The position numbers were made by a program, and so were the translations under genes. A stretch of 42,631 nucleotides of DNA from Azospirillum brasilense (GTDB taxonomy: Bacteria; Pseudomonadota; Alphaproteobacteria; Azospirillales; Azospirillaceae), in contig NZ_VITI01000026.1 of NCBI RefSeq assembly GCF_007827795.1, positions 1-42,631 on the forward strand, read 5' to 3'. This document shows positions 1 through 7,798 of the stretch, piece after piece. Position 1 is the first letter of the stretch; the number at the start of each line of letters is the position of its first letter. The notes under the pieces were generated by a model that was not told where the DNA came from, did no database searches, and was given only the letters and a program-made list of their open reading frames with translations.

Positions 1-95
1 AACATCCGGCGCTCGGCCGAGCCCTCGACCAGGCGCGTGCGGAACTCGCTCAGCACCGTGCTGTCGAACCCCGGATCGGTCAAGTCCAGCGCCAG
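1..95 (-). pseudogene. IS1182-type transposase, 3' exon fragment (runs off the window)
   Basis: Minus-strand translation gives LALDLTDPGFD followed by STVLSEFRTRLVEGSAERRM, the stretch that follows the 'DWKYA' block near the N-terminus of IS1182-family (DUF772) transposases. The missing upstream part is at 2477-2752, beyond a group II intron. Joining position 2477 to 95 restores the reading frame as ...WKYA-LALDL. The rest of the gene lies beyond the left edge, so whether the downstream part is intact cannot be seen. As long as the intron can splice, the transposase could in principle still be made. Confidence 0.8.
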
Positions 96-171
96 GTCGG
101 GTAAGGAGATCGCATTGCTGTAATCTCCTCCCCTCAGAACCGTACGGGCGGGTTGGCCCCGCATACGGCTC
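96..171 (-). ncRNA. Group II intron domains V and VI
   Basis: Domain V (137-171) has the arms GAGCCGTATGCGGGG and CCCGCCCGTACGGTTC around a short CAA loop, containing the conserved catalytic helix. Domain VI follows after a short linker. It pairs GGGG-AGGAGAT with ATCTCCT-TA-CCC and leaves an unpaired adenosine as the likely lariat branch point. The maturase stop codon (172-170) overlaps the first bases of domain V. Confidence 0.8.
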
Positions 172-1867
172 AAGCCTCTGCCGTCTTGTATCCGCATTTC
201 TGATGGTGCCGGTGATGGCACCAGCGATGGACCAGCTGCAGGTTCTCCGTCTCGTTCCCGCCGCCCAGATGGCGCGGCCGGGCATGGTGTTCATCCATGA
301 ACCCCAGGTCGGCGTCCGGATCAAACGCGATCCCGCACTCCGTACAGACATAGCCCTGGAGCGTGAGGAGTTCCCTTCGGCGCTTGGAGTAGATGGCCGC
401 TTCCAGGCGATCCGCCCGCCGTTTGGCCCAGTAGTCCCGTGTGTCCGGGTCCAGGGGGCTGAGGTGCCCCCGGACCTTCGTGTGGCGGGTGATCTTGGTG
501 TCGCTGTACCGCGGGAGCATAATCGCTCCCGGCCGTATCGTGTCCGTGAAGTTCCAATCCCGGGTTCGGGTCGCTCGGAAATACCGGGTCTTGACCCATC
601 CCGTGCCCTTCCCCGGGTGCCGGCGGCGGGCCCAGGACCAGAGCATCTGAAACATTCGGTAGTCGGCGTACTGGAAGGTCCGGGCCGAGCAGGCGTGGCG
701 GTAGTAGGCGGTCCAGCCCCGGATGATGGGCGCCAGATCGTCCACGACCTTGCCAATGGGAGCCTGCTTGTTCCGATCCAGGTACGCCTTGATCCGGCCC
801 AGATGCGCCAGCACCTTGGCCTTCTCGGGCACGATCAGGAGCTTCCCGTCGCGGAACTTGCGGATTCCGAACCCGAGGAAACTGAACCCCTCCTCGATCG
901 GCACGATGCGGGTTTTCTCTTGGTTCAGTTCGAGCCCCCGCTCGGCCAGGAAGGCCTCGATTTTCGGAAGCACGTAGTGTTCAAGCACCTCCTTGGACGG
1001 AGCGGTCACCACGAAGTCATCGGCGTATCTTATCAGGACGAGGCGGTGGTCATTTCCTTTCTTCGATGCGGATTGGACGGACTTCCCGTCCCTTCCATCG
1101 CATCCGAAAAGTCGTTCCATGCCATCAAGGGCAACATTCGCAAGCAGTGGCGAAATAATTTCGCCTTGAGGTGTACCGCTCTCACTTTCCCTGAAAGTAC
1201 CCATCTCGATCGACCCGGCCTTGAGCCAGCGTTCGATCGTCTTCGTGAAGGTGGGAAGTTTCGACAACAAGGGCAAGTGTGCGATTCTGTCGAAGCAGCC
1301 GGAGATGTCGGCGTCGAGGACCCATCGGTTCGAGCTTCTCCTACAGAGTGCCTTGAAGATGGCCTCGATTGCATCCATCGTGCAGCGTCCGGGCCGAAAC
1401 CCGTAGCTGTTCGCCTCGAAGCGCGTCTCCCATTCGGGTTCCAGCGCCAGCTTGACGACTGCTTGAAGCACACGGTCTTTGACGGTTGGAATCCCAAGAG
1501 GCCGAAACCGGCCCGGCTTGCCCGGCTTGGGGATGTGAACCCGACGCACCGGTTGGGGTCGGTAGCCCCTCAGGGACAGATCGTCCTCCAACAGTCTGAC
1601 CCGGTCCGCCGGCGTTGTGCACACCACGCCGTCGATGCCGGGTGTCTCTCGTCCATCGTTCTGCTGGGTCACCTGCCGGATCGCCAGCAGCTTTGCGGAT
1701 CGCGAGCGGGCGAGCAGGTTTTGAAGGTTCTTCACCCTCGCGCCGTCCCCCTCCCGCGCGGCACGGAAGATCCGGTCCTGGAGCCGCCTTACGATCGCTT
1801 CCGTCGCAGTCCAATCGACATCGGACCACGCCATCGACGCTCGGTCATCGTTCAGTTCGGCTTGCAC
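170..1867 (-). CDS. ltrA: Group II intron reverse transcriptase/maturase with HNH endonuclease domain
   Basis: A 565-residue intron-encoded protein that assists splicing and reverse-transcribes the intron during retrohoming. The N-terminal reverse transcriptase blocks include TPGIDG near residue 77, a SYGFRPGR block, the SGTPQGEIISPLLANVAL motif and the catalytic RYADD box. The maturase (X) domain follows, with the RGWTAYYRHA signature. The C-terminus is an HNH nuclease with CTECG, an EHHARPRHLGGGN core and HRWCHHRHH. All key residues are present, so the protein looks functional. Length is close to the usual 550-600 residues. Start is taken at the first ATG; an ATG 11 codons later (before AWSDVDW) fits family alignments equally well. 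Confidence 0.93.
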   Translation of the reverse strand: MQAELNDDRASMAWSDVDWTATEAIVRRLQDRIFRAAREGDGARVKNLQNLLARSRSAKLLAIRQVTQQNDGRETPGIDGVVCTTPADRVRLLEDDLSLRGYRPQPVRRVHIPKPGKPGRFRPLGIPTVKDRVLQAVVKLALEPEWETRFEANSYGFRPGRCTMDAIEAIFKALCRRSSNRWVLDADISGCFDRIAHLPLLSKLPTFTKTIERWLKAGSIEMGTFRESESGTPQGEIISPLLANVALDGMERLFGCDGRDGKSVQSASKKGNDHRLVLIRYADDFVVTAPSKEVLEHYVLPKIEAFLAERGLELNQEKTRIVPIEEGFSFLGFGIRKFRDGKLLIVPEKAKVLAHLGRIKAYLDRNKQAPIGKVVDDLAPIIRGWTAYYRHACSARTFQYADYRMFQMLWSWARRRHPGKGTGWVKTRYFRATRTRDWNFTDTIRPGAIMLPRYSDTKITRHTKVRGHLSPLDPDTRDYWAKRRADRLEAAIYSKRRRELLTLQGYVCTECGIAFDPDADLGFMDEHHARPRHLGGGNETENLQLVHRWCHHRHHQKCGYKTAEA

Positions 1868-2476
1868 CGTCCAACGTCTCCGATGATGCAGGTGTCCAGT
1901 TCCCTCGCTCCGCTGAGACCCACCGGAAGTCTGCGCCCTTTCGAGCCGGGTATCTCCGCTGTCGCGGCCCTATCCACCCCGTTACAGGGTAGCCTTCGCT
2001 TTCTCCGGTTCTCCTCTACCCCCTCCGCCGTCCCCCTTCCTCGCGGTCGGGATACCGCCGTGTGGCGGGGCGGGTGGGGCTTGCCCTGTTGCTTGATGGG
2101 GAGTTCGACCGGGGCGGCTGCGTCCTCTCATCCGGCGGGAATTGCTATCACCGTTGCCAGCTATGCTCTCCGGCAAACCGACCCGCTCACCTTTTGGTTC
2201 AGGCCACCAGCCCCTTGGGCCTGTTTTGGATAACGGACTGTCTCGGACGTTAGCTTTCGTTCAGCCTACCGGTCACCGCTAGCGCCTCATCCGGATTGGG
2301 GCTCCCAGACTTGGTTCGTTGTCCCCAGCGCTCGGCACGTCGGATTGCTCCTTCGCACTGCCGGGTAGCGGCACCCAGGTGAATGGGGTCTTCTCTCGGT
2401 GAAGCACTCCTTTCCTGATCAAGCCTTCCGTCGCGATGGTTTCGGTGTGCTGAAATCATCGTGGCTCAGGTCGCAC

Positions 2477-2752
2477 AGCATACTTCCAATCGATGCGGCT
2501 GCGCACGGCTTCGGCCGCCTGCCGGTCGGACAGGCCGTGAACGAACTGCATGACGGTGACCAGCGCCAACCGCCACGGCGCTTCCGCCGGTTGACCGCGG
2601 CGGGGATAGAGATCGGCGAACAGGTCGTCACAAAAGATCGTCCCCAACGCGTCGCGCAGGGTCAGCCAGACATTGCCCCTGGGGAAGGCGGCCCGCGCGA
2701 TACGGGCGGTTTCCTCGGGAACCGGGACCATCTCCTTCGGCTGCATTGACAT
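2477..2752 (-). pseudogene. IS1182-type transposase, 5' exon
   Basis: N-terminal part of an IS1182/DUF772 transposase, interrupted by the group II intron immediately after the WKYA codons. Readable blocks are EETARIARAAFPRGN, GTIFCDDLFADLYP, RGQPAEAPWRLALVTVMQF and GLSDRQAAEAVRSRIDWKYA. The most likely start is the ATG at 2752 (MSMQPKEMV); an ATG two codons further in is possible. It is listed as a broken gene because it is split and its other end is outside the window, although splicing would restore it. Confidence 0.82.
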
Positions 2753-2907
2753 GGAAGCCTCCATCGGCACTTCCCCGCCACAACAGCGCCGACCCACTTC
2801 CATTCGGCTCGGCTGTGCCCAGACATCGACCGCCCATGGAATTCGCCAGCGGTATCGAAAACGCGGAAGGACCAGTTTGACGTGTCGCCTGACATCCATA
2901 GACTTGA
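2753..2907 (-). other. IS1182 leader and junction with the IS3 remnant
   Basis: Noncoding sequence between the IS1182 transposase start and the point where the IS3 OrfB reading breaks off (just after NFQVYG). The IS1182 terminal repeat should lie near 2905, but its partner is outside the window, so the boundary is approximate. The stretch contains a 20-base sequence (2838-2857) found inverted at 42537-42556. Confidence 0.45.
2838..2857 (+). repeat. 20-bp repeat, inverted copy at 42537-42556
   Basis: GGAATTCGCCAGCGGTATCG here is the exact reverse complement of 42537-42556 at the far right of the window. Both copies lie next to insertion-sequence ends: an IS1182 leader here and the region after an ISL3-type transposase there. 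It may be part of an element terminus or a target preferred by such elements. Confidence 0.6.
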
Positions 2908-3095
2908 AAGTTCGCATCCCAGACTCGTCGGATAGCCACGCTCAGCTCCGCGTCGCTGCGCGAGCGGGCCGGCGCCTTGGACGGATCGGCCCGCCGGGCA
3001 GCATGGGCGTGGTAGGTCGACGGGGCGATCGGCAGCACCTTGCAGATCGGCTCGACCCCGTGGACGGCGCGGTGCGCGTCGATGAAGGCGATCAT
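2908..3095 (-). pseudogene. IS3-family OrfB, N-terminal fragment
   Basis: Starts with MIAFIDAHRAVHGVEPICKV and continues through LPIAPSTYHAHAARR and RRVWDANFQVYG, the standard N-terminus of the IS3 OrfB integrase. The reading then departs from the family, so the DDE catalytic core is missing. It overlaps the end of orfA in a shifted frame, the arrangement used for programmed frameshifting in IS3 elements. Confidence 0.82.
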
Positions 3096-3421
3096 TTCCT
3101 GAACGGGCGGTCGAGCTCCGCCTGGGCGAAATACGCCGACGCCTTGCGCAGGATCTCATTGGCTTGCCGCAGCTCCCGGACCTCGCGTTCCAGCGCCTTG
3201 ATCCGCTCCTGCTCGTCCGTCGTCGACTCCGGCCGCTTGCCCTGGTCGCGCTCGGCCTGCCGGACCCAGCCCCGCAGCGTCTCCGCCGTGCAGCCAATCT
3301 TCGCCGCGATCGAGCCGATCGCCGCCCACTGCGAGGCATGCTCGCCTTCGTGCTCGAACACCATCCGCACCGTGCGCTCGCGGACTTCAGGAGCGTATTT
3401 GGGTGATGCCTATTTCGTCAT
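3092..3421 (-). pseudogene. IS3-family OrfA with a premature stop
   Basis: The OrfA DNA-binding subunit reads YAPEVRERTVRMVFEHEGEH, then SQWAAIGSIAAKIGCTAETL, an HTH_Tnp_1 helix-turn-helix. A leucine-zipper-like stretch follows (ERIKALEREVRELRQANEIL). The family start is ATG at 3421 (M-T-K), but the fourth codon is TAG (3412-3410), so the full protein is not made from that start. Initiation further in, for example GTG or ATG near 3376-3370, would give about 92 residues lacking the first dozen. Confidence 0.8.
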
Positions 3422-3625
3422 GATGACCCCAGTCTCTCAGAAGATGGGGCCTCCGGGAAACCCGGGGCGGTTCACCGGCATCAGCGGGGTGCACGTGTCC
3501 TCGCAGGACTCTCGCTCAACCCACTCTTTCACTGCCTCGCTGAGCGGGTTCTGGAGTGACTTGATACTGCGCGTGTACGCTGCGTATAGTCGCACCGCTG
3601 TACGATTTCCGGCGTCCCGAAGCAA

Positions 3626-4290
3626 ATGTTCCGATCCATGGCCTTGGCCGCCGCGACCGAGTTGATCCAGCGCTTTGCCATTTCCGCCCTCGGCCGGATG
3701 GCGGATCGCACCATCGAAGCGATCGCCGGGGTCCTGTGCGCCGACTGGCCCCTGCTGGTCTGCGACAATGACGGTTCGGCCGCCGCCATGCACATCGCTG
3801 GCGAACTGGCCGGCCGCTTCCTCAAGGAGCGGCCGTCGCTCAAGATCATCTGCCTATCATCGAACACGGCCGTGCTGATCGCCTGGAACAACGACTACGC
3901 CACGGCCTTCCCGCCAAGTAGGTTCGCCCAGATTGGGCCACAATGGCCCGGCCTGGGCGAACCTGTGGACTCTCTGGTTTTGCCGGTTTCTCGAGCCCGC
4001 CCATGGGTGGGCGGAGTTCGGAAAACCTGCTTAGGTGGAAGCCTACGTCACCTCTTGCGGCGTGCTGCTCGGGATAGCACCAACGTCAATTCGAAGAACA
4101 TGGTCAACGGGCTGCACGCGGCGCGGACGGCCGGCATGACTACGGTCGGCCTCACCGGGGCCGGCGGCGCGATGGCGGAGCTGTGCGACCACCTGATTGC
4201 CGTGCCGTGGCATCTACGCCCCGGATGGCCAGCAGATCCAGCTCTGCATCTACCATTATATCTGCGAGAAGGTCACAGCGCTCTGCCTGT
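3626..4290 (+). pseudogene. gmhA: Phosphoheptose isomerase-like (SIS domain) gene, disrupted
   Basis: The family converts sedoheptulose 7-phosphate to a heptose phosphate for LPS or S-layer glycans. Recognisable SIS-domain parts are DGSAAAMHIAGELAGRFLKE, IAWNNDYATAF, NSKNMVNGLHAARTAGM and TTVGLTGAGGAMAELCDHLI. The gene is interrupted after NDYATAF by a 118-base palindromic insert (3916-4033). The following block (VEAYVTS..VLLGI) is in another frame, and one more base loss shifts it before STNVNSKN. After IAVP the frame changes again, towards APDGQQIQLCIYHYICEKV. The usual substrate-binding CGNGGSA reads CDNDGSA, a further sign of decay. It sits at the edge of the glycan island and may be its lost heptose supply gene. 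Confidence 0.75.
3916..4033. repeat. 118-bp palindromic insert (MITE-like) inside gmhA
   Basis: This foreign stretch separates two parts of the isomerase. It consists of two consecutive hairpins. The first pairs AGGTTCGCCCAG with CTGGGCGAACCT. The second pairs GGTTTTGCCG with CGGAAAACC, with an inner CCGCCCA/TGGGCGG stem. The outermost bases are also inverted (AAGTAGGTT against AACCTGCTT). It encodes nothing, contains in-frame stops and has the build of a small non-autonomous element. No long target duplication is evident. Confidence 0.65.
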
Positions 4291-4402
4291 GATTCCGGTC
4301 CGCACTGCACGAACCGGCGACGGTACCGTCGCCCGGCCGGATGGGCGGATGCCCGCACACCCATTGCACATGCCCCGCCGTTTTCGACAGGAGTTGTAAG
4401 CC

Positions 4403-5254
4403 TTGCCCTCCCTGGAACAGATTACGGATATTGCCAGACGGTCCAAGCTTTGGGATTGGCACATCCCGGCGCTGCATTCCCTGTTCAACCGGGTCGATGT
4501 GCGGGGGCGGCGCGTCCTAGAGATCGGGGGAAGCAACCTACCGCGCTCTCTGACACATGAACTGCTGGGCGCGCGCGCCTGGGTGGCCATCGACAGGCTC
4601 TGGGACGAGCGCCTGCTGTCGTTGCGGGCGGAGCATTACGGGCGGGAGCGGATGGTAGCCCTGGAGGCTGTCCGGGACGACGACCTGGAGGAGGACTACC
4701 TCATCCTGCGCGGGCGCGCCGAGGACATCCCACCCTTGCTGCATGGTCGTTTCGACTGCGCCGTCAGCATCGCGGCGTTCGAACATGTCGACGATCTGGC
4801 TCTGTGTCTGGACAACGTGCGCCGCTGCCTGACCGAGCCTGGCTGGTTCGCCGCGCTCTTCGGGCCGATCTGGTCGGGCCACGAGGGGCACCACACGCCT
4901 CCCTTCGAGCGCGCGGACGGGAGTTGGCATCGCTGGAATTCGACGAACCGCCTGCCGTCCTGGTCCCATCTTCTGTACGAACCCGACGAACTCGCCGCAA
5001 TCCTCCACCAGCGCGGTGTGCCGGAGGACGTCATCGTCACGACGCTGCAACATGTAAGTCGGTCACCGGCCATCAACCGGCTGATGTTCGAGGACTACAT
5101 GCGGATCTTTTCCGCCGCACGGTTCCGGGTCGTCGAATTGGAAAAGACTTGGTACTTCGAACCGCAACCGGAAACGCAGCGCCGGCTGATGGAGCGGCAC
5201 CCGCCCTACCGGGAATTTTCCACCTGCGCGGCCTATGTCCGGCTGGGAACCTGA
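4403..5254 (+). CDS. Class I SAM-dependent methyltransferase
   Basis: A 283-residue soluble methyltransferase. Motif I is VLEIGGSNLPR near residue 40. The post-I acidic residue lies in WVAIDRLWDE, and the DCAVSIAAFEHVDDL block near residue 115 matches motif II of Methyltransf_11/25 enzymes. It starts with TTG at 4403, preceded by ACAGGAG at the right distance, and no better ATG exists in frame. The substrate is not readable from sequence; position in a glycan island suggests a sugar or a glycosylated carrier. The gene converges on the minus-strand methyltransferase ending at 5384. Confidence 0.85.
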   Translation: MPSLEQITDIARRSKLWDWHIPALHSLFNRVDVRGRRVLEIGGSNLPRSLTHELLGARAWVAIDRLWDERLLSLRAEHYGRERMVALEAVRDDDLEEDYLILRGRAEDIPPLLHGRFDCAVSIAAFEHVDDLALCLDNVRRCLTEPGWFAALFGPIWSGHEGHHTPPFERADGSWHRWNSTNRLPSWSHLLYEPDELAAILHQRGVPEDVIVTTLQHVSRSPAINRLMFEDYMRIFSAARFRVVELEKTWYFEPQPETQRRLMERHPPYREFSTCAAYVRLGT

Positions 5255-5383
5255 CGCGGCGCCAGCGGGGCCGCGTCCCCGCATCATGGCCTCCGTCACC
5301 CTCGCGGCGCACCCCGGCCATGCGCAATAGCGCGAACTTCAGCAGATGGGCGAGGCTGCGCGCCAACAGCAGCCGAGGCGGCA

Positions 5384-6349
5384 CTACGCCTCCGGCTTTC
5401 TCATAACGGCGATGACCGTATGTCCGCGAGGCTCCATGGAGGAGTCCTCGAATCCGAGTTCCAGGATCTGGACCAGCGGTGTGGTCAGGGCACGGATGCG
5501 TGCGAGCAGATCGAGGTCCACCATCAGTCCCGGCTGTCCGAAGCCGAGATGTTTTAGATAGGCGCGGTCTGCGAGCTGTTGCAGGAACCAGCTGCGGTGG
5601 CCGCCGTCGGACAGGGTCTGGTGGTGCAGCTCCATGAGTTGCATCCCGTGGGCTTCGGCGCACCAAGCAAGGCAGCGGTCGGTCCACCAGGTCACATGAT
5701 GCGGCGGCAGGTTGAGGACGTCGTTGAAGGCGAAGCGCATGAAGGAGTCGGCACTGGGCACGCTGAGGATCAGAGTGCCACCGGGGCGCAAGAGCGCCAC
5801 GCACCCCTCCAGGAACTCTCCGACCTCCGCCACATGCTCCATCACCTGGAAGGAGACGACCGTGTCGAAGGAGGCGGGTTGGAGCCGCGCCAGGGTTCGC
5901 ACGTCAGTTGCCTCGACGCGGAGCCCCTGGGCGGCCGCCCGAGCCAGGGCTCCTTTGTTGAACTCCAGCCCGCGATAGTCGCAGTCCCCTAGAATCCGTC
6001 CGAAATAGCCGGGGCCGCAGCCAACCTCCAGGACCGTCGAGCCCGCCGCGATGCGGTCCCGCGCGAAGGCGAACTCTCGCTTGTCCTCTGTATAGTACCA
6101 GACGATGCGGGAGACCTGTTCGTAGAACCCGGCGTCCCCGACGACCGTTGGGGTGAAAAACATCAGGTCGGATGTCCGGGACCGCATCAGGCGCAGGCGC
6201 CCGATACCGGCGAAGAGGGCGGACACGTCGACACCGTAGCTGGCCGCATAGCCCGCCACGAGATCCTGCGTCGCGACTGCGCCGACCTCTTCCAGCGCCG
6301 TATCCCCGCTGAGCGGGCAGCGCAGCGGAGCCTCTTCAGTCCCGTCCAT
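5384..6349 (-). CDS. Class I SAM-dependent methyltransferase (Methyltransf_23 type)
   Basis: A 321-residue enzyme with motif I VLEVGCGPGYFGRIL, the acidic post-I YRGLEFN, motif II FDTVVSFQVMEHV and the LLRPGGTLILSVPS strand. It is typical of O-methyltransferases in polysaccharide clusters, whose N-terminal part often binds a partner or a zinc (CPLSGD here in place of the usual cysteine cluster). Start is ATG at 6349 with AAGGAAG just upstream; a GTG at 6385 overlapping the previous stop is an alternative. It is last in a three-gene minus-strand operon with the next methyltransferase and a sulfotransferase. Confidence 0.87.
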   Translation of the reverse strand: MDGTEEAPLRCPLSGDTALEEVGAVATQDLVAGYAASYGVDVSALFAGIGRLRLMRSRTSDLMFFTPTVVGDAGFYEQVSRIVWYYTEDKREFAFARDRIAAGSTVLEVGCGPGYFGRILGDCDYRGLEFNKGALARAAAQGLRVEATDVRTLARLQPASFDTVVSFQVMEHVAEVGEFLEGCVALLRPGGTLILSVPSADSFMRFAFNDVLNLPPHHVTWWTDRCLAWCAEAHGMQLMELHHQTLSDGGHRSWFLQQLADRAYLKHLGFGQPGLMVDLDLLARIRALTTPLVQILELGFEDSSMEPRGHTVIAVMRKPEA

Positions 6350-6378
6350 GGCCTTCCTTTTCCCTTCCGAGAACGCCG

Positions 6379-7098
6379 TCACCACGCCATGGCCGTGACC
6401 ACGTCATAGCCGAACATCGACACCATCTTGTATGCCGGGCAATCCCGCCAGCTTTCCTGGAGAAAGGCAGCATAGCGGCGCTGCCAAGTCAGCGACGTGA
6501 AGAGAAGCTTGTCGCGCATGTAGCCGAAGGGCGCGAAGCTCGGCGTGTCCAGCGTGAACAGACGGTTGATGCCGATGTTCACCCCTGGCCAGTGGGGGTT
6601 GTGGAAATCGTCGACGATGATAACGCCATCGGTGCGGGTGACGGCCATCGCTAAGCGGAAGTCGTGCACCGTGTGCTCCGCCGTGTGCCCACCGTCGATG
6701 CTGAAAAGACGGATGCGCCGCCCTCCGGTTATGGCCGAGAGGTCAGGGGGGGTGAGTGACAGGCTGTCCGCCTTGTGGATGCGAACGCTGTTGGGCGCCG
6801 TGGCGAACCGGTTCAGGTTGGCCTGGAAGGTGGACAGGTTGCCGAGCCCCGAACCGTCGATATTGCTGGATTGGTCCTCGAAGACGTCGACCGCCACGCT
6901 CGTCTCGCTGGCGCCGACGGCGTTGTGGAGCGCGATGAAAAAGCGGCCGTGATGCACGCCGATCTCGCAGACCCCGCCGGTCACGCCGTTGCGGTCCTGG
7001 AAGCCCGCCAGCAGCTCCACCATCCGGAGGTTCTCCGGAAAGATCCAGCCCTCGACCCGCTGGTGGAGGTCATCGATGTAGTCCTGTCTCTTGCTCAT
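6379..7098 (-). CDS. Class I SAM-dependent methyltransferase (Methyltransf_24-like)
   Basis: A 239-residue enzyme. Motif I is VCEIGVHHGRFFIAL, with the acidic residue in SVAVDVFEDQ. A later SIDGGHTAEHTVHDF motif and the GVIIVDDFHNPHWPG strand are typical of the Methyltransf_24 group, which uses a metal-binding DxGH patch. Start is ATG at 7098 (MSKRQDYIDDL); longer readings upstream run into the sulfotransferase gene and look unlike protein. It lies 31 bases after the sulfotransferase stop, in one operon. Target unknown; related enzymes methylate sugars in cell-surface glycans and antibiotics. Confidence 0.85.
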   Translation of the reverse strand: MSKRQDYIDDLHQRVEGWIFPENLRMVELLAGFQDRNGVTGGVCEIGVHHGRFFIALHNAVGASETSVAVDVFEDQSSNIDGSGLGNLSTFQANLNRFATAPNSVRIHKADSLSLTPPDLSAITGGRRIRLFSIDGGHTAEHTVHDFRLAMAVTRTDGVIIVDDFHNPHWPGVNIGINRLFTLDTPSFAPFGYMRDKLLFTSLTWQRRYAAFLQESWRDCPAYKMVSMFGYDVVTAMAW

Positions 7099-7129
7099 GC
7101 GTCCCCAGACCTTCTCCCCGGCTCCCCCG

Positions 7130-7798
7130 TCAGAAGCTGTAGCCGAACCGTTCGAGATCCGGTCCAAAGACCTGCTCCACGATCTGCCGCGAGCGTTCAT
7201 CGTAAAGCTCGTGATAGTTGCGATTACGGAAACGCCGGACGTTGATCCGCGGCAGCTTGATCTTCGCGAGGCCGACCATCTGTGTGATCCTGTCGAAGTC
7301 GCTTTGCAGCGACTCGAACCGCAGCACATGATCGATGCCATCGATCCACAAAGCGTGCGTGTTCAAGGTCGTCCCGGCCTCGAACGCTCCTTGGAACTTC
7401 GCGACGACCCACTGCGGGAAATCGAGATTGATCGCCAGATCGATGTCGTAACGCGCTCCGTCGACCTTGTGGACCCAACTGTCCTTGTCCTTGATCAGCT
7501 TTTCCCCGAGATACTGCTTCCGGTACCATTCGGCGGCCCAGAAATCGAAGGGGTTCCGCACGGCGGCGAACTTCACCAACGCGTCGAGTTGCGGTCGGGT
7601 CAGCAGCTTATGCTCCAGCAGCTGGTCGATGGTTGTGTGCTTCCAGCCGATGACGACCTTACCCGTGGCGTCCAGGACGTCTTCACTCGGGATCAACTGC
7701 CCTTCCCCGCTGCGCAGCAGGGCGGTTCCTATCGATGAGCTGCCAGTTCCCGGCGAAAGCAAGCACAGGTATTTGCGCGACCAAGAGATCACGGCCAT
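7130..7798 (-). CDS. Sulfotransferase family protein
   Basis: A 222-residue cytoplasmic enzyme expected to move sulfate from PAPS to a hydroxyl on a sugar. The N-terminus YLCLLSPGTGSSSIGTALL is the 5'-phosphosulfate loop of the sulfotransferase fold. Later come VRNPFDFWAAEWYRKQ (the 3'-phosphate-binding R-N-P-F-D motif), a FESLQSDFDRITQMVGL block and the C-terminal YDERSRQIVEQVFGPDLERF signature. The start ATG at 7798 has AAGGGCG upstream. It is first gene of a minus-strand operon with two methyltransferases, divergent from the TPR gene. Sulfated glycans are uncommon in free-living bacteria but known in rhizobial Nod factors and capsules. Confidence 0.85.
   Translation of the reverse strand: MAVISWSRKYLCLLSPGTGSSSIGTALLRSGEGQLIPSEDVLDATGKVVIGWKHTTIDQLLEHKLLTRPQLDALVKFAAVRNPFDFWAAEWYRKQYLGEKLIKDKDSWVHKVDGARYDIDLAINLDFPQWVVAKFQGAFEAGTTLNTHALWIDGIDHVLRFESLQSDFDRITQMVGLAKIKLPRINVRRFRNRNYHELYDERSRQIVEQVFGPDLERFGYSF

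Larger units (their letters stand above)
96..2476 (-). mobile_element. Group II intron inserted in an IS1182-type transposase gene
   Basis: A 2381-base retroelement on the minus strand. Its 5' end is GTGCGACC at 2476, the consensus start of bacterial group II introns. Its 3' end is ...TACCCGAC at 96. A domain V hairpin sits at 137-171 (GAGCCGTATGCGG with its partner arm). Domain VI follows, with a stem AGGAGAT/ATCTCCT and a bulged A seven bases from the 3' end, the position expected for the branch point. The maturase gene lies in domain IV. Removing exactly this segment rejoins the host transposase in frame, which supports both boundaries. What is seen: ends, domain V, domain VI, maturase. 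Inferred: splicing and mobility. Confidence 0.88.
2908..3474 (-). mobile_element. Truncated IS3-family element
   Basis: The element starts at 3474 on the minus strand with a terminal repeat reading TGAACCGCCCCGGGTTTCCC, typical of the IS407/IS511 branch of IS3. It carries orfA (with an early stop) and only about 60 codons of orfB before being cut at about 2908, where IS1182 sequence begins. The other terminus is absent, so it cannot move on its own. Confidence 0.8.

Noticed and set aside
203..2233. Long plus-strand open frame (676 codons) opposite the maturase
   Set aside because: Antisense to a clear reverse transcriptase over most of its length; composition is that of a reverse-strand shadow in GC-rich DNA with no recognisable motif.
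2673..3665. Plus-strand open frame across the IS3 and IS1182 remnants
   Set aside because: Spans an element junction and lies antisense to recognisable transposase sequence.
4316..4333. Perfect 18-bp palindrome GGCGACGGTACCGTCGCC after the gmhA remnant
   Set aside because: Real but has no loop and no T-run; too little to call it a terminator or operator.
5255..5383. Small reading frame following the convergent methyltransferases (PPRLLLARSLAHLLKFALLRM)
   Set aside because: Looks protein-like for about 25 residues but then continues as antisense of the 4403-5254 gene; could be an old C-terminus, not supportable as a gene.
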